Shown here: in pieces, positions 31,201 through 39,812 of the stretch
Layout: the number at the start of each line of letters is the position of its first letter
Numbering within the stretch: the first letter of the stretch is position 1
From: Methylibium sp035476815
Lineage (GTDB): Bacteria; Pseudomonadota; Gammaproteobacteria; Burkholderiales; Burkholderiaceae_C
Assembly (NCBI GenBank): GCA_035476815.1
Contig: DATILD010000060.1
Span: 1 to 45,105, forward strand
Direction: 5' to 3'
DNA length: 45,105 nt
Made by a program: the position numbers and the translations under genes
The notes under the pieces: model-generated
What the model was told of the DNA's origin: nothing
Database searches by the model: none
The model's input: only the letters and a program-made list of their open reading frames with translations

Positions 31201-32571
31201 ATGCATCTCCACATCCTGGGCATCTGCGGCACCTTCATGGGCGGGCTGGCCGTGCTGGCGCGCGAGGCCGGCCACCGCGTGACCGGCTGCGACGCCGGCG
31301 TCTACCCGCCGATGAGCGATCAGCTGCGCGCCCAGGGCATCGAGCTGATCGAGGGCTGGGACGCGTCGCAGCTGGCGCTGAAGCCCGACCTGTTCGTCGT
31401 CGGCAACGTGGTGTCGCGCGGCAACCCGCTGATCGAGGCGATCCTCGACGCCGGCGCGCCCTACACCAGCGGCCCGCAGTGGCTGGCCGAGCATGTGCTG
31501 CAGGGTCGCCATGTGCTGGCGGTCGCCGGCACCCACGGCAAGACGACGACGACCTCGATGCTGGCCTGGGTCCTGGAAGCCTGCGGCAAGGCCCCGGGCT
31601 TCCTGGTCGGCGGCGTGCCGCAGAACTTCGGCATCTCGGCGCGCATCGGCGAAGGCAAGGCCTTCGTGATCGAGGCCGACGAGTACGACACCGCCTTCTT
31701 CGACAAGCGCAGCAAGTTCGTCCACTACCGGCCGCGCACCGCGGTGCTCAACAACCTCGAGCACGACCACGCCGACATCTTCCCGGACCTGGCCGCGATC
31801 GAAACCCAGTTCCACCACCTGCTGCGCACCGTGCCGGCCAGCGGCCGCGTGGTCGTCAACGCCCGCGAGGACGCGCTGACGCGGGTGCTGGGGCGTGGCT
31901 GCTGGAGCGAGATCGCGCGCTTCGGCGTGCGCGGCGACACGCCGGGCTTCCGCGCCCGCGGCGAGCCCCATGCCTTCGACGTGCTGAAGTCGGGCGTGAA
32001 GGTCGGTCGCGTCGAGTGGCCGCTGCTCGGCGAGCACAACCAGCTCAACGCGCTGGCCGCGATCGCCGCGGCCGAGCATGCCGGCGTCGCACCGTCCGAG
32101 GCGACCGCGGCGCTGTCCTCGTTCGCCAACGTCAAGCGCCGGCTCGAGCTGCGCGGCGAGGCGGCCGGCGTGAAGGTCTACGACGACTTCGCCCACCACC
32201 CGACCGCGATCCGCACCACCATCGACGGGCTGCGCCGCAAGGTCGGCCCGCTCGGCGAGGGGCCGCGCATCCTGGCGGTGTTCGAGCCGCGCTCCAACAC
32301 CATGAAGCTCGGCAGCATGAAGGCCCAGCTGCCCTGGGCGCTGGAGGAGGCCGAGCTGGCCTTCTGCCACGGCGCCAACCTGGGCTGGGACGCCGCCGAG
32401 GCGCTCGCGCCGATGGGCAAGCGGGCGGTGGTGGCCGATTCGATCGACACGCTGGTGACGCGCGTGCTGAAGGCCGCGCAGCCGGGCGACCATGTGCTGT
32501 GCATGAGCAACGGCGGCTTCGGCGGCATCCACGGCAAGCTGCTGGATGCGCTGGCACGGCGGGCGCAGTGA
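31201..32571 (+). CDS. mpl: UDP-N-acetylmuramate:L-alanyl-gamma-D-glutamyl-meso-diaminopimelate ligase
   Basis: Mur-ligase family enzyme that reattaches the recycled tripeptide to UDP-MurNAc in peptidoglycan recycling. The 456-residue protein has the N-terminal Rossmann domain (HILGICGTFMGGLAVLAREAGH), the ATP P-loop GTHGKTTTTSML at about 110-121, EADEYDTAFFDKRSKFVHY, and VYDDFAHHPTAI in the C-terminal domain. These features and the length separate Mpl from MurC. The next gene begins in a GTGA overlap with its stop, starting a run of coupled genes. Confidence 0.96.
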   Translation: MHLHILGICGTFMGGLAVLAREAGHRVTGCDAGVYPPMSDQLRAQGIELIEGWDASQLALKPDLFVVGNVVSRGNPLIEAILDAGAPYTSGPQWLAEHVLQGRHVLAVAGTHGKTTTTSMLAWVLEACGKAPGFLVGGVPQNFGISARIGEGKAFVIEADEYDTAFFDKRSKFVHYRPRTAVLNNLEHDHADIFPDLAAIETQFHHLLRTVPASGRVVVNAREDALTRVLGRGCWSEIARFGVRGDTPGFRARGEPHAFDVLKSGVKVGRVEWPLLGEHNQLNALAAIAAAEHAGVAPSEATAALSSFANVKRRLELRGEAAGVKVYDDFAHHPTAIRTTIDGLRRKVGPLGEGPRILAVFEPRSNTMKLGSMKAQLPWALEEAELAFCHGANLGWDAAEALAPMGKRAVVADSIDTLVTRVLKAAQPGDHVLCMSNGGFGGIHGKLLDALARRAQ

Positions 32572-33191
32572 CGGCCCCGACGCACATCCTCTACCTGCAC
32601 GGCTTCCGGTCCTCGCCGGGGTCGACCAAGGCCCGCCGCATGGCGGCCGAGGTCGAGCAGCTGCGCGCGGCCGGCCATGACATCGAATGGTGCTGCCCGC
32701 AGCTGCCGCCCTCGCCGGCCGAGGCGCGCGAACTGATCGACGCGCTCGCCGTCACCTGGCCGGCCGAGCGGATGGCGGTGATCGGCAGCTCGCTCGGCGG
32801 CTTCTACGCGACGGTGCTGGCCGAACGACGCGGCTGCCGCGCGGTGCTGCTGAACCCCGCCGTCGAGCCGGCGCGCGACCTGGCCGACCAGATCGGCGAA
32901 CTGACGTCCTGGCACGACCCGGCGCTGCGCTACGCCTTCACCGCCGCGCATGTCGAGGAACTGCGCGAGATGCGGCCCGAACACATCACCGACGTGCAAC
33001 GCTACTTCGCGGTGATCGCGAAGGGCGACGAACTGCTGGACTGGCGCGAGATGGCTTCGCGCTATGCCGGTGCGCGCCTCAAGCTGCTGGAGGGCAGCGA
33101 CCATGCGCTGAGCGATTTCGAGCAGCACCTGCCCGACGTCCTCGACTTCCTCGAACTTCCACGACACAGCCACCGAGACCAGGCCCCATGA
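32568..33191 (+). CDS. YqiA/YcfP-family alpha/beta hydrolase (esterase)
   Basis: A 207-residue member of the UPF0227/YqiA esterase family. The sequence has YLHGFRSSPGSTKARRM near the N-terminus, the nucleophile elbow G73-S-S75-L-G77 (IGSSLGGFYATVLAERRG), and GSDHALSDFEQHL near the C-terminus, giving the likely catalytic His. Substrate unknown. It starts at GTG, overlapping the mpl stop by 4 nt, and its own stop overlaps the next gene's ATG. Confidence 0.88.
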   Translation: MTAPTHILYLHGFRSSPGSTKARRMAAEVEQLRAAGHDIEWCCPQLPPSPAEARELIDALAVTWPAERMAVIGSSLGGFYATVLAERRGCRAVLLNPAVEPARDLADQIGELTSWHDPALRYAFTAAHVEELREMRPEHITDVQRYFAVIAKGDELLDWREMASRYAGARLKLLEGSDHALSDFEQHLPDVLDFLELPRHSHRDQAP

Positions 33192-33895
33192 GACTCAAGG
33201 ACAAGGTTTGCATCATCACCGGCGCGGCGCAGGGCATCGGCCACGCGACCGCGCAGAAGTTTGCCGACGAAGGCGCGATCGTGATCGCCTGCGACCGCCG
33301 CACCGAGGGCTGCAACGGCTGGGAGACCCATGTGCTCGACGTCACCGACCGCGAGCAGGTCGACGCGGTGGTGGCGGCGGTGAAGGCCAGGCATGGCCGC
33401 ATCGACGTGCTGGTCAACAACGCCGGCATCACCAAGGACGCACGGCTGGTGAACATGACGGCCGACCAGTTCGACGCGGTGATCGACGTCAACCTGCGCG
33501 GCGTCTTCCATTGCGCGCAGGCGGTGGCCGACACGATGGTGGCGCAGGGCGCGGGCGTGATCCTCAACGCCAGCTCGGTGGTCGGCATCTACGGCAACTT
33601 CGGCCAGACCAACTACGCGGCCAGCAAGTTCGGCGTGATCGGCTTCACCAAGACCTGGAGCCGCGAGCTGGGGCCGAAGGGCGTGCGCGTCAACGCGGTC
33701 GCGCCGGGCTTCGTCGAGACGCCCATCCTCGGCAGCATCCCCGACAAGGTGATGGCGCTGATGCGCGAGCAGGTGCCGCTCAAGCGCCTGGGCAAGCCCG
33801 AGGAGATCGCCAACGTCTACGCCTTCCTGGCCAGCGACGAGGCGAGCTACGTGAACGGCGCGGTGCTGGAAGTGTCCGGCGGCATGACGGTGTAG
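33188..33895 (+). CDS. Short-chain dehydrogenase/reductase, FabG-like
   Basis: Classical SDR of 235 residues. The NAD(P)-binding motif TGAAQGIG is at 11-18, NNAG is present in VLVNNAGITKDARL, and the catalytic set is Ser130, Tyr143 and Lys147 (NYAASKFGVIGFTK). FabG proteins reduce 3-ketoacyl-ACP or -CoA; PhaB-like acetoacetyl-CoA reductases share the pattern, so the substrate is open. The ATG overlaps the upstream stop codon (ATGA). No acyl carrier or synthase genes are adjacent. Confidence 0.9.
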   Translation: MRLKDKVCIITGAAQGIGHATAQKFADEGAIVIACDRRTEGCNGWETHVLDVTDREQVDAVVAAVKARHGRIDVLVNNAGITKDARLVNMTADQFDAVIDVNLRGVFHCAQAVADTMVAQGAGVILNASSVVGIYGNFGQTNYAASKFGVIGFTKTWSRELGPKGVRVNAVAPGFVETPILGSIPDKVMALMREQVPLKRLGKPEEIANVYAFLASDEASYVNGAVLEVSGGMTV

Positions 33896-33910
33896 GACGA
33901 AAATAGCTTG

Positions 33911-35947
33911 ATGTACGCGCTGTTCGACGATGCCGGGAAGTTCCACGCCGGTCGGGTGATGTCCGAGGCCGAGGCCTCGCTGCAGGTGGAGCTCGACTCG
34001 GGCAAGCGCGTCAAGGTCAAGGCCGCCAACGTGCTGCTGCGCTTCGACAAGCCGGCGCCGGCCGCGCTGCTGGCGCAGGCCCAGGCGCTGGCCGCCGACA
34101 TCGACCCGACCCTGGTCTGGGAGGTCGCACCCGAGGACGAGTTCGGCTTCGACGACATCGCCCGCGAGTACTTCAGCGCCCAGGCCGACGCGCCGCAGCG
34201 CGCGGCCACGCTGTTCCGGCTGTTCGACACGCCGCACTACTTCCACCGCCGCGGCAAGGGGCGCTTCCGCAAGGCGCCGGAGGACGTGCTGAAGCAGGCG
34301 CTGGTCGCGCTCGAGCGCAAGGCCCAGCAGGCCGCGCAGATCGAGGCCTGGGCCGCGGAGCTGGCCGCCGGCGGCTGCCCGGCGCCGATCCGCGAGCAGC
34401 TCTACAAGATCCTGTTCAAGCCCGACAAGAACGGTCCCGAGTACAAGGCCGTGGTCGAGGCGGCGAAGCGCTCGCACAAGGCGCCGCTGGAGCTGCTGAA
34501 GTCGGCCGGCGCGATCACCAGCCCCTACCAGTTCCACTGGAAGCGCTTCCTGTTCGAGTTCTTCCCCAAGGGCACCGCCTTCCCGCCGCTGGCCGCACCC
34601 CAGATCAAGGACGAGCTGCCGCTCGCCCCGGTGCAGGCCTTCTCGATCGACGACTCCAGCACCACCGAGATCGACGACGCGCTGTCGGTCCAGGGCCTGG
34701 GCAGCGACACCGTGATCTTCGGTGTGCACATCGCCGCGCCGGCGCTGGCGATCGCGCCCGGATCGGCGATCGATCAGCTCGCCCGCTCGCGCTACTCGAC
34801 CGTCTACATGCCCGGCCACAAGCTGACCATGCTGCCCGACGAGGTGGTGCAGGCCTACACGCTGATCGAGGGGCGCGAGTGCCCGGCGGTGTCGGTCTAC
34901 TTCCGGCTCGACGCGGCGACGCTGGCGGTGCAGGCCACCGAGACGAAGCTCGAGCGCGTCGCGATCGCCGCCAACCTGCGCCACGACCGGCTCGACGACG
35001 TGATCACCGAGGCCACGCTCAGCGGCGAGGCGCCGGCCGACTACGTCTTCGCGCCCGAGCTCGCGTTCGCGCACCGGCTCGCCAAGCACCTGAAGGCACA
35101 GCGCGAGGTGGTGCGCGGCAAGCCCGAGAACTTCAACCGCCCCGACTACAACTACCGCCTCGAGGGCATGACGGGCGCCGAGCCCGACGGCAGCGAGACG
35201 GTCGTGATCAGCGAGCGCCAGCGCGGCTCGGCGCTGGACCTGATCGTCGCCGAGGCGATGATCCTCGCCAACAGCCACTGGGGCGGCTGGATCGCCGAGT
35301 GCGGCGTGCCCGGCATCTACCGCAGCCAGGCCAGCATGGCGCCCGGCATCAAGGTCCGCATGGGCACCAAGCCGGCGCCGCACGCCGGCATGGGCGTCAA
35401 GCAGTACACCTGGGCGACGTCGCCGCTGCGCCGCTACGTGGACCTGGTCAACCAGTGGCAGATCGTCGCCTGCGCGCGCCACGGCCGCACCGCGGCGCTG
35501 GTCGCGCCCTTCAAGCCCAAGGACGCCGAGCTGTTCTCGGTGATCTCGGGCTTCGACGCCGCCTACACCGCCTACAACCAGTTCCAGAACGGGCTGGAGC
35601 GCTGGTGGACGCTGCGCCACCTCGAACAGGCGGGCATCGCCGAGCTCGACGCCGTGGTCATGAAGGAAGGCCTGGTGCGCACCGACGCGCTGCCGCTGGT
35701 GCTGCGCGCGGCCGGCTGCGAATCGATGCCGCGCGGGGCGCGGGTGCGCATCCGCGTCGGCGGCATTGACCTGCTGACGCTGGACGCCCACGCCACGCTG
35801 GTGACCCGCCTCGACGACCCGGCCACGCCGGCCGACGACGCCGCGGTCGATGCCGACGAGGCCGAGGAAGCCGCCGAAGCCGCCGCGCCGCTGGCGCTGG
35901 CGATCGACGTCGGCGACGCCGACGCGGAGCCGGCCGCGGCCGCCTGA
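33911..35947 (+). CDS. RNase II/RNB family 3'-5' exoribonuclease
   Basis: Processive exoribonuclease, 678 residues. An N-terminal nucleic-acid-binding region precedes the RNB catalytic domain with the acidic cluster Asp247-Asp248 and Asp255-Asp256 in SIDDSSTTEIDDALSV, VYMPGHKLTMLPDEV, and YTWATSPLRRYVDLVNQWQ. A C-terminal S1-like barrel is followed by an Asp/Ala-rich tail (about 640-678). It is a divergent RNase II-type protein rather than a full-length RNase R (which is above 750 residues). The ATG at 33911 follows a TTG at 33908 that is also in frame. tonB-like gene starts 2 nt after its stop. Confidence 0.92.
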   Translation: MYALFDDAGKFHAGRVMSEAEASLQVELDSGKRVKVKAANVLLRFDKPAPAALLAQAQALAADIDPTLVWEVAPEDEFGFDDIAREYFSAQADAPQRAATLFRLFDTPHYFHRRGKGRFRKAPEDVLKQALVALERKAQQAAQIEAWAAELAAGGCPAPIREQLYKILFKPDKNGPEYKAVVEAAKRSHKAPLELLKSAGAITSPYQFHWKRFLFEFFPKGTAFPPLAAPQIKDELPLAPVQAFSIDDSSTTEIDDALSVQGLGSDTVIFGVHIAAPALAIAPGSAIDQLARSRYSTVYMPGHKLTMLPDEVVQAYTLIEGRECPAVSVYFRLDAATLAVQATETKLERVAIAANLRHDRLDDVITEATLSGEAPADYVFAPELAFAHRLAKHLKAQREVVRGKPENFNRPDYNYRLEGMTGAEPDGSETVVISERQRGSALDLIVAEAMILANSHWGGWIAECGVPGIYRSQASMAPGIKVRMGTKPAPHAGMGVKQYTWATSPLRRYVDLVNQWQIVACARHGRTAALVAPFKPKDAELFSVISGFDAAYTAYNQFQNGLERWWTLRHLEQAGIAELDAVVMKEGLVRTDALPLVLRAAGCESMPRGARVRIRVGGIDLLTLDAHATLVTRLDDPATPADDAAVDADEAEEAAEAAAPLALAIDVGDADAEPAAAA

Positions 35948-35949
35948 GC

Positions 35950-36918
35950 ATGGTCAAGTCGCGTGCGACCGCAGGCTCCGGCTTCGCGCCGACCCGGCCG
36001 CCCGCCGACGCCGAGCCGCCGAAGCCGCGCGGCCCCGGGGCGCTGGCGCGCGCCTGGCTATGGTTGCGCGGCCTGAGCACGCTGTCGGTGGCGCTCGGCG
36101 TCTCGTTCGGCGTGCACGCCGTGCTGCTGACGGTGCGTTTCGTCGACCCCGAGGGCTTCAACCGCGTGTTCAAGGACACGCCGCTGGAGGTGATCCTGGT
36201 CAACGCGCGCTCGACCGAGCCGCCGCTGAAAGCCCAGGCGATCGCCCAGGCCGCTCTGGCCGGCGGCGGCGAGGCGCGCGAGGGCCGCGCCACCTCGCCG
36301 CTGCCGCCGTCGGCGCTGACCGAGGTCGGCGAGTCGCTGGAAGACACCCGCAAGCAGATCCAGACCCTGCAGGAGCAGCAGCAGCAGTTGCTGGCCGTGA
36401 TCCGCCGCGAGCTGGCGCTGCTGCCGCCGCCCGACCCGGCGCGCGACGAGGGCACGCCCGAGGCGCGCGCCCAGGCCGAGCAGCGCCAGCAGCTGCTGCA
36501 GATGCTGGCCGAGATCGAGAAGCGCATCAACGAGGCCAACGCGCGGCCGAAGAAGCGCTACGTCAGCCCGTCGACCACCGAGGCGGTCTACGCGATCTAC
36601 TACGACATCCTGCGCCGCCGGATCGAGGAGCGTGGCACCCGCAACTTCCCCGAGGACAAGGGCCGCAAGCTCTATGGCGAGCTGACGATGATCGTCACCG
36701 TCGACGCGCGCGGCGGCGTGCTCGACACCGAGATCGTGCAGGGCTCGGGCAACGCCACGCTCGACCGCCGCGCCCAGGCGATCGTGCGCGCGGCCGCGCC
36801 CTTCGGCGACTTCAGCCCGGCGATGCGCGCCCAGGCCGACCAGATCGTCGTCGTCTCGCGCTTCCGCTTCACCCGCGACGAGGGGCTCGCGACGAGCTTG
36901 CAGTCGGCCCCGCAATGA
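35950..36918 (+). CDS. TonB-like energy transducer with coiled-coil linker
   Basis: A 322-residue protein with a single membrane helix (about 42-62, LSTLSVALGVSFGVHAVLLT) after a basic, Pro-rich N-terminus. A Gln/Glu-rich segment (about 128-200) is predicted to be coiled coil. The C-terminal TonB-type domain (about 205-310) has LRRRIEERGTRNFPED and LTMIVTVDARGGVLDTEIVQGSG. TonB proteins link the proton motive force to outer-membrane receptors, but no exbB or exbD is near, and the usual long Pro-Lys/Pro-Glu spacer is replaced by the coiled coil. The aroE start overlaps its stop by 4 nt. Confidence 0.85.
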   Translation: MVKSRATAGSGFAPTRPPADAEPPKPRGPGALARAWLWLRGLSTLSVALGVSFGVHAVLLTVRFVDPEGFNRVFKDTPLEVILVNARSTEPPLKAQAIAQAALAGGGEAREGRATSPLPPSALTEVGESLEDTRKQIQTLQEQQQQLLAVIRRELALLPPPDPARDEGTPEARAQAEQRQQLLQMLAEIEKRINEANARPKKRYVSPSTTEAVYAIYYDILRRRIEERGTRNFPEDKGRKLYGELTMIVTVDARGGVLDTEIVQGSGNATLDRRAQAIVRAAAPFGDFSPAMRAQADQIVVVSRFRFTRDEGLATSLQSAPQ

Positions 36919-37763
36919 GCCCGGAGCGCTACGCCGTCGCCGGCCACCCGGTCGCCCACAGCCGCTCGCCGTGGATCCACGCGCGCTTCGCGGCGCTGAC
37001 CGGCGAGCCGGTCGAGTACGGCCGGCTGCCCTGCCCGCTCGACGGCTTCGCCGCCACGGTGCGCGACTTCGCCGCCGGCGGAGCGAAGGGCTGCAACGTG
37101 ACCGTGCCCTTCAAGTTCGAGGCGCCGGCGCTGTGCGCCGGGCTGACGCCGCGCGCCGCGCTCGCCCAGGCCGTCAACACGCTGCGCTTCGACGCGGCCG
37201 GCTGGCAGGGCGACAACACCGATGGTGCGGGCCTGGTGGCCGACCTCACGGTGCACGCCGGCGTCGCGCTCGGCGGCGCGACGCTGCTGTTGATCGGTGC
37301 CGGCGGGGCCGCGGCGGGCGTGCTCGGCCCGCTGATCGAGAGCGGCGTGCGGCGTCTGGTGCTGGCGAACCGCTCGGCGGACAAGGCCGAGGCGCTGGTC
37401 GCGCGCCATGCCGCGCTGGCGGCCGGGCGCGGCGTCGCGCTGCAGGCGGCGTCCCTCGAAGGCTGCGGCACGGGCTTCGACATCGTCGTCAACGCGACCG
37501 CCGCCAGCCTGCACAGCGCCGGCGTGCCGGTGTCCGCCGCCGTGCTGCGGCCCGGCAGCCTGGCGCTGGACATGATGTACGGCGCGGCGGCCGCCCCCTT
37601 CCTCGCCTGGGCGCGCGAGCGGGGCGCACCGGGCCGCGACGGGCTGGGCATGCTGGTCGAGCAGGCGGCCGAATCGTTCCGCTTCTGGCGCGGCGTGCGG
37701 CCACCGACGGCCGGGGTGCTGGCCGAGCTGCAGCGGCTGCTTGCCGCCGAGACGGCGCCGTGA
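36915..37763 (+). CDS. aroE: Shikimate dehydrogenase
   Basis: NADPH-dependent reduction of 3-dehydroshikimate to shikimate in aromatic amino acid synthesis. The 282-residue protein has the shikimate site AVAGHPVAHSRSPWIH, the catalytic Lys in NVTVPFKFEA, GDNTDGAGLV with the catalytic Asp, and the cofactor loop LIGAGGAAAGVLGPL followed by LANRS. Length is typical. The ATG overlaps the tonB-like stop, and its own TGA overlaps the mtgA ATG (TGATG). aroQ, another shikimate-pathway gene, lies 2 kb downstream. Confidence 0.96.
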   Translation: MSPERYAVAGHPVAHSRSPWIHARFAALTGEPVEYGRLPCPLDGFAATVRDFAAGGAKGCNVTVPFKFEAPALCAGLTPRAALAQAVNTLRFDAAGWQGDNTDGAGLVADLTVHAGVALGGATLLLIGAGGAAAGVLGPLIESGVRRLVLANRSADKAEALVARHAALAAGRGVALQAASLEGCGTGFDIVVNATAASLHSAGVPVSAAVLRPGSLALDMMYGAAAAPFLAWARERGAPGRDGLGMLVEQAAESFRFWRGVRPPTAGVLAELQRLLAAETAP

Positions 37764-38539
37764 TGCGCCGGATCGCTCGTGCGCTGGTGCTGCTGGCGCT
37801 GAGCCTGCTTGCGCTGCAGCTCGCCTTCGTCGCGCGCATCGGGCTGATGGCGCTGTTCGACCCGGCCTCGACGACCTTCCAGCGCAGCGAGATCTGGCGC
37901 CTCGCCACCGAGCGCGGCGAGGTGCTGTGGAGCCAGTCCTGGCAGCCCTATGAACGCATCTCGGTGAACCTGAAGCGGGCCGTGATCGCGTCCGAGGACG
38001 CCAGCTTCACCGACCACGCCGGCATCGACTGGGAGGCGATCGAGAAGGCCTGGGAGCGCAACCAGCGCGCCGAGGCCCGCGCCGAGAAGCTGCAGTCGCG
38101 GCTGGACGCCGAGCAGGACCGGCGCGCGGCGTCGGGCCGTCCGGTCGTGGCCAGGCCGGCGCCGCGCGTCCGGATCGTCGGCGGCTCCACCATCACCCAG
38201 CAGCTGGCGAAGAACCTGTTCCTCTCCAGCGAACGCAGCCTGGCGCGCAAGGCGCAGGAACTGGCGATCACCTTCATGCTGGAGGCGCTGCTCGGCAAGG
38301 ACCGCCTGCTCGAGCTCTACCTGAACCATGTCGAGTGGGGCGAGGGCGTGTTCGGCGTCCAGGCCGCGGCACGCCACTACTTCCGCGTCGACGCCGACCG
38401 GCTGGCGCCGATGCAGGCCGCGCGGCTGGCGGTGATGCTGCCCGCGCCCAAGCGCTTCGAGAAGCGCCCCGGCTCGGCCTATGTCGCCGGCCGCGCGGCG
38501 ACCATCGTCGGGCGCATGCGCGACGTCGAACTGCCCTGA
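37763..38539 (+). CDS. mtgA: Monofunctional peptidoglycan glycosyltransferase
   Basis: GT51 enzyme that polymerises lipid II into glycan strands at the inner membrane. The 258-residue protein has an N-terminal membrane helix (about 5-31) and the catalytic Glu78 in ASEDASFTDHAGIDWEAIEKA. The second GT51 block GGSTITQQLAKNLFLS starts near 140, followed by ALLGKDRLLELYLNHVEWGEGVFGVQAAA. A charged Ala/Arg/Glu-rich insert (about 101-136) lies between the first two motifs. The ATG overlaps the aroE stop by one base. Confidence 0.95.
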   Translation: MRRIARALVLLALSLLALQLAFVARIGLMALFDPASTTFQRSEIWRLATERGEVLWSQSWQPYERISVNLKRAVIASEDASFTDHAGIDWEAIEKAWERNQRAEARAEKLQSRLDAEQDRRAASGRPVVARPAPRVRIVGGSTITQQLAKNLFLSSERSLARKAQELAITFMLEALLGKDRLLELYLNHVEWGEGVFGVQAAARHYFRVDADRLAPMQAARLAVMLPAPKRFEKRPGSAYVAGRAATIVGRMRDVELP

Positions 38540-38562
38540 CGCGGGCGCCTCCAAGACCGACC

Positions 38563-39171
38563 ATGGGCCGCTCCGCGACGCTGACCGCCGAGATCGCCGC
38601 CACCGCCGCCCGGCTGGTGGTGGAGGACGGGCTCGAGTACGGTCCGGCCAAGCGGCGCGCCGCCCAGCTGCTCGGCAAGCAGGGCCTGCCGGCCGGCGAG
38701 CTGCCCGACAACGAGCTGCTGGAATCCGAAGTACGCGCCTACCTCGCGCTGTTCTGCGCCGACACCCAACCGACCGAACTCCTGGCCATGCGCGGGGTGG
38801 CGATGCGCTGGATGGAGCGCCTGGCCGAGTTCCGCCCGCACCTCACCGGCGCGGTCTGGCGCGGCACCGCGACGCGGCTGAACGACGTGCACCTGCAGCT
38901 CTACTGCGACGACGCCAAGTCGGCCGAGATCGCGCTGCTGAACGCCGGCATCGACTACGCCGTCGGCAGCATCCGCGGCCCGCGCGGCCTGCCAGTGGAC
39001 GTGCTGAGCCTGGCCGAGGCCTGCCCCGCGCTCGGCGAGCGGGTGACGGTGCACCTGACCATCCTCGATCACGACGACCTGCGCGGCGCCCTCAAGCCCG
39101 ACGCCGGGGGCCGCACGGAACGCGGCGATGCGGCGGCCCTCAGACAGCTGCTGGAGACCACCGATGACTGA
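38563..39171 (+). CDS. Conserved protein of unknown function
   Basis: A 202-residue protein that I do not recognise with confidence. It begins with a helical region (TAEIAATAARLVVEDGLEYGPAKRRAAQLLG). A central part, MRWMERLAEFRPHLTGAVWRGTATRLNDVHLQLYCDDAKSAEI in outline, has some resemblance to minimal nucleotidyltransferase folds, and VTVHLTILDHDDLRGAL follows. No signal peptide, membrane helix or metal motif is visible. Similar proteins in Burkholderiales sit next to tlpA-like genes. Its last 8 nt overlap the start of the TlpA-like gene, so the two are probably translated together. Confidence 0.65.
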   Translation: MGRSATLTAEIAATAARLVVEDGLEYGPAKRRAAQLLGKQGLPAGELPDNELLESEVRAYLALFCADTQPTELLAMRGVAMRWMERLAEFRPHLTGAVWRGTATRLNDVHLQLYCDDAKSAEIALLNAGIDYAVGSIRGPRGLPVDVLSLAEACPALGERVTVHLTILDHDDLRGALKPDAGGRTERGDAAALRQLLETTDD

Positions 39172-39721
39172 CCCGATCCGCCCGCCGGCCGACGACTCGC
39201 CCGACCCGAAGCGCCGCTGGCTGATCGGCGGTGTCGCCGCGGCCGGGCTCGCCGGGGGCGCCTGGTTCGGGCTGGGCGGCACGTCCCCGCGCGGTGAGGC
39301 CGCACCGGCGCCGTTCTGGACCCTCAGCTTCGACACCCCGACCGGCACGACGCTGGCCCTGGCCGCGCTGCGCGGCAAGCCGCTGCTGGTCAACTTCTGG
39401 GCCACCTGGTGCGCACCCTGCGTGCGCGAAATGCCGCAAATAGACCGCTTCTTCAACGACTTCAAAGCCAACGGCTGGCAAGTCGTCGGATTAGCCATCG
39501 ACGGGCCGACGCCGGTCCGAGAGTTCCTGGGGCGCGTCAAGGTCGGCTTCCCGATCGGTCTGGCCGGGCTCGACGGGACCGAGCTGGTGAGGACGCTCGG
39601 CAACGAGCAGGGTGGCCTGCCCTTCACCGTGGCCTTCGACGCCGACGGCCGGCTGGTGCGGCGCAAGCTCGGCGAGACCAGCTACGAGGAACTGGCCGGC
39701 TGGGCCCGCGCACTGGCCTGA
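39164..39721 (+). CDS. TlpA/ResA-like thioredoxin-fold disulfide reductase
   Basis: A 185-residue membrane-anchored, periplasm-facing thioredoxin-like protein. An N-terminal helix (about 19-38, WLIGGVAAAGLAGGAWFGLG) is followed by the redox motif Cys83-AP-Cys86 in LVNFWATWCAPCVREM and by the cis-Pro loop GGLPFTVAFDADGR. Such proteins reduce disulfides in apocytochrome c or in copper-centre proteins; no ccm gene is adjacent, so the partner is unknown. Starts inside the end of the upstream gene (8-nt overlap). Confidence 0.9.
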   Translation: MTDPIRPPADDSPDPKRRWLIGGVAAAGLAGGAWFGLGGTSPRGEAAPAPFWTLSFDTPTGTTLALAALRGKPLLVNFWATWCAPCVREMPQIDRFFNDFKANGWQVVGLAIDGPTPVREFLGRVKVGFPIGLAGLDGTELVRTLGNEQGGLPFTVAFDADGRLVRRKLGETSYEELAGWARALA

Positions 39722-39740
39722 GCGACGTCGCCCGCCCGCG

Positions 39741-39769
39741 TCGACCGGCGGCCGATTTGCGCGTAAAGT
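39741..39769 (+). promoter_or_regulatory. Sigma-70-type promoter of the aroQ-accB-accC operon
   Basis: -35 TCGACC (39741-39746), a 17-nt spacer, -10 TAAAGT (39764-39769); four of six matches in each box. Transcription would start near 39776, about 37 nt before the aroQ ATG. Inferred from sequence. Confidence 0.5.
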
Positions 39770-39812
39770 CGCGCCTTCCTCGGGCCATCTGCCCGGATCG
39801 ACGGCGCATCTG

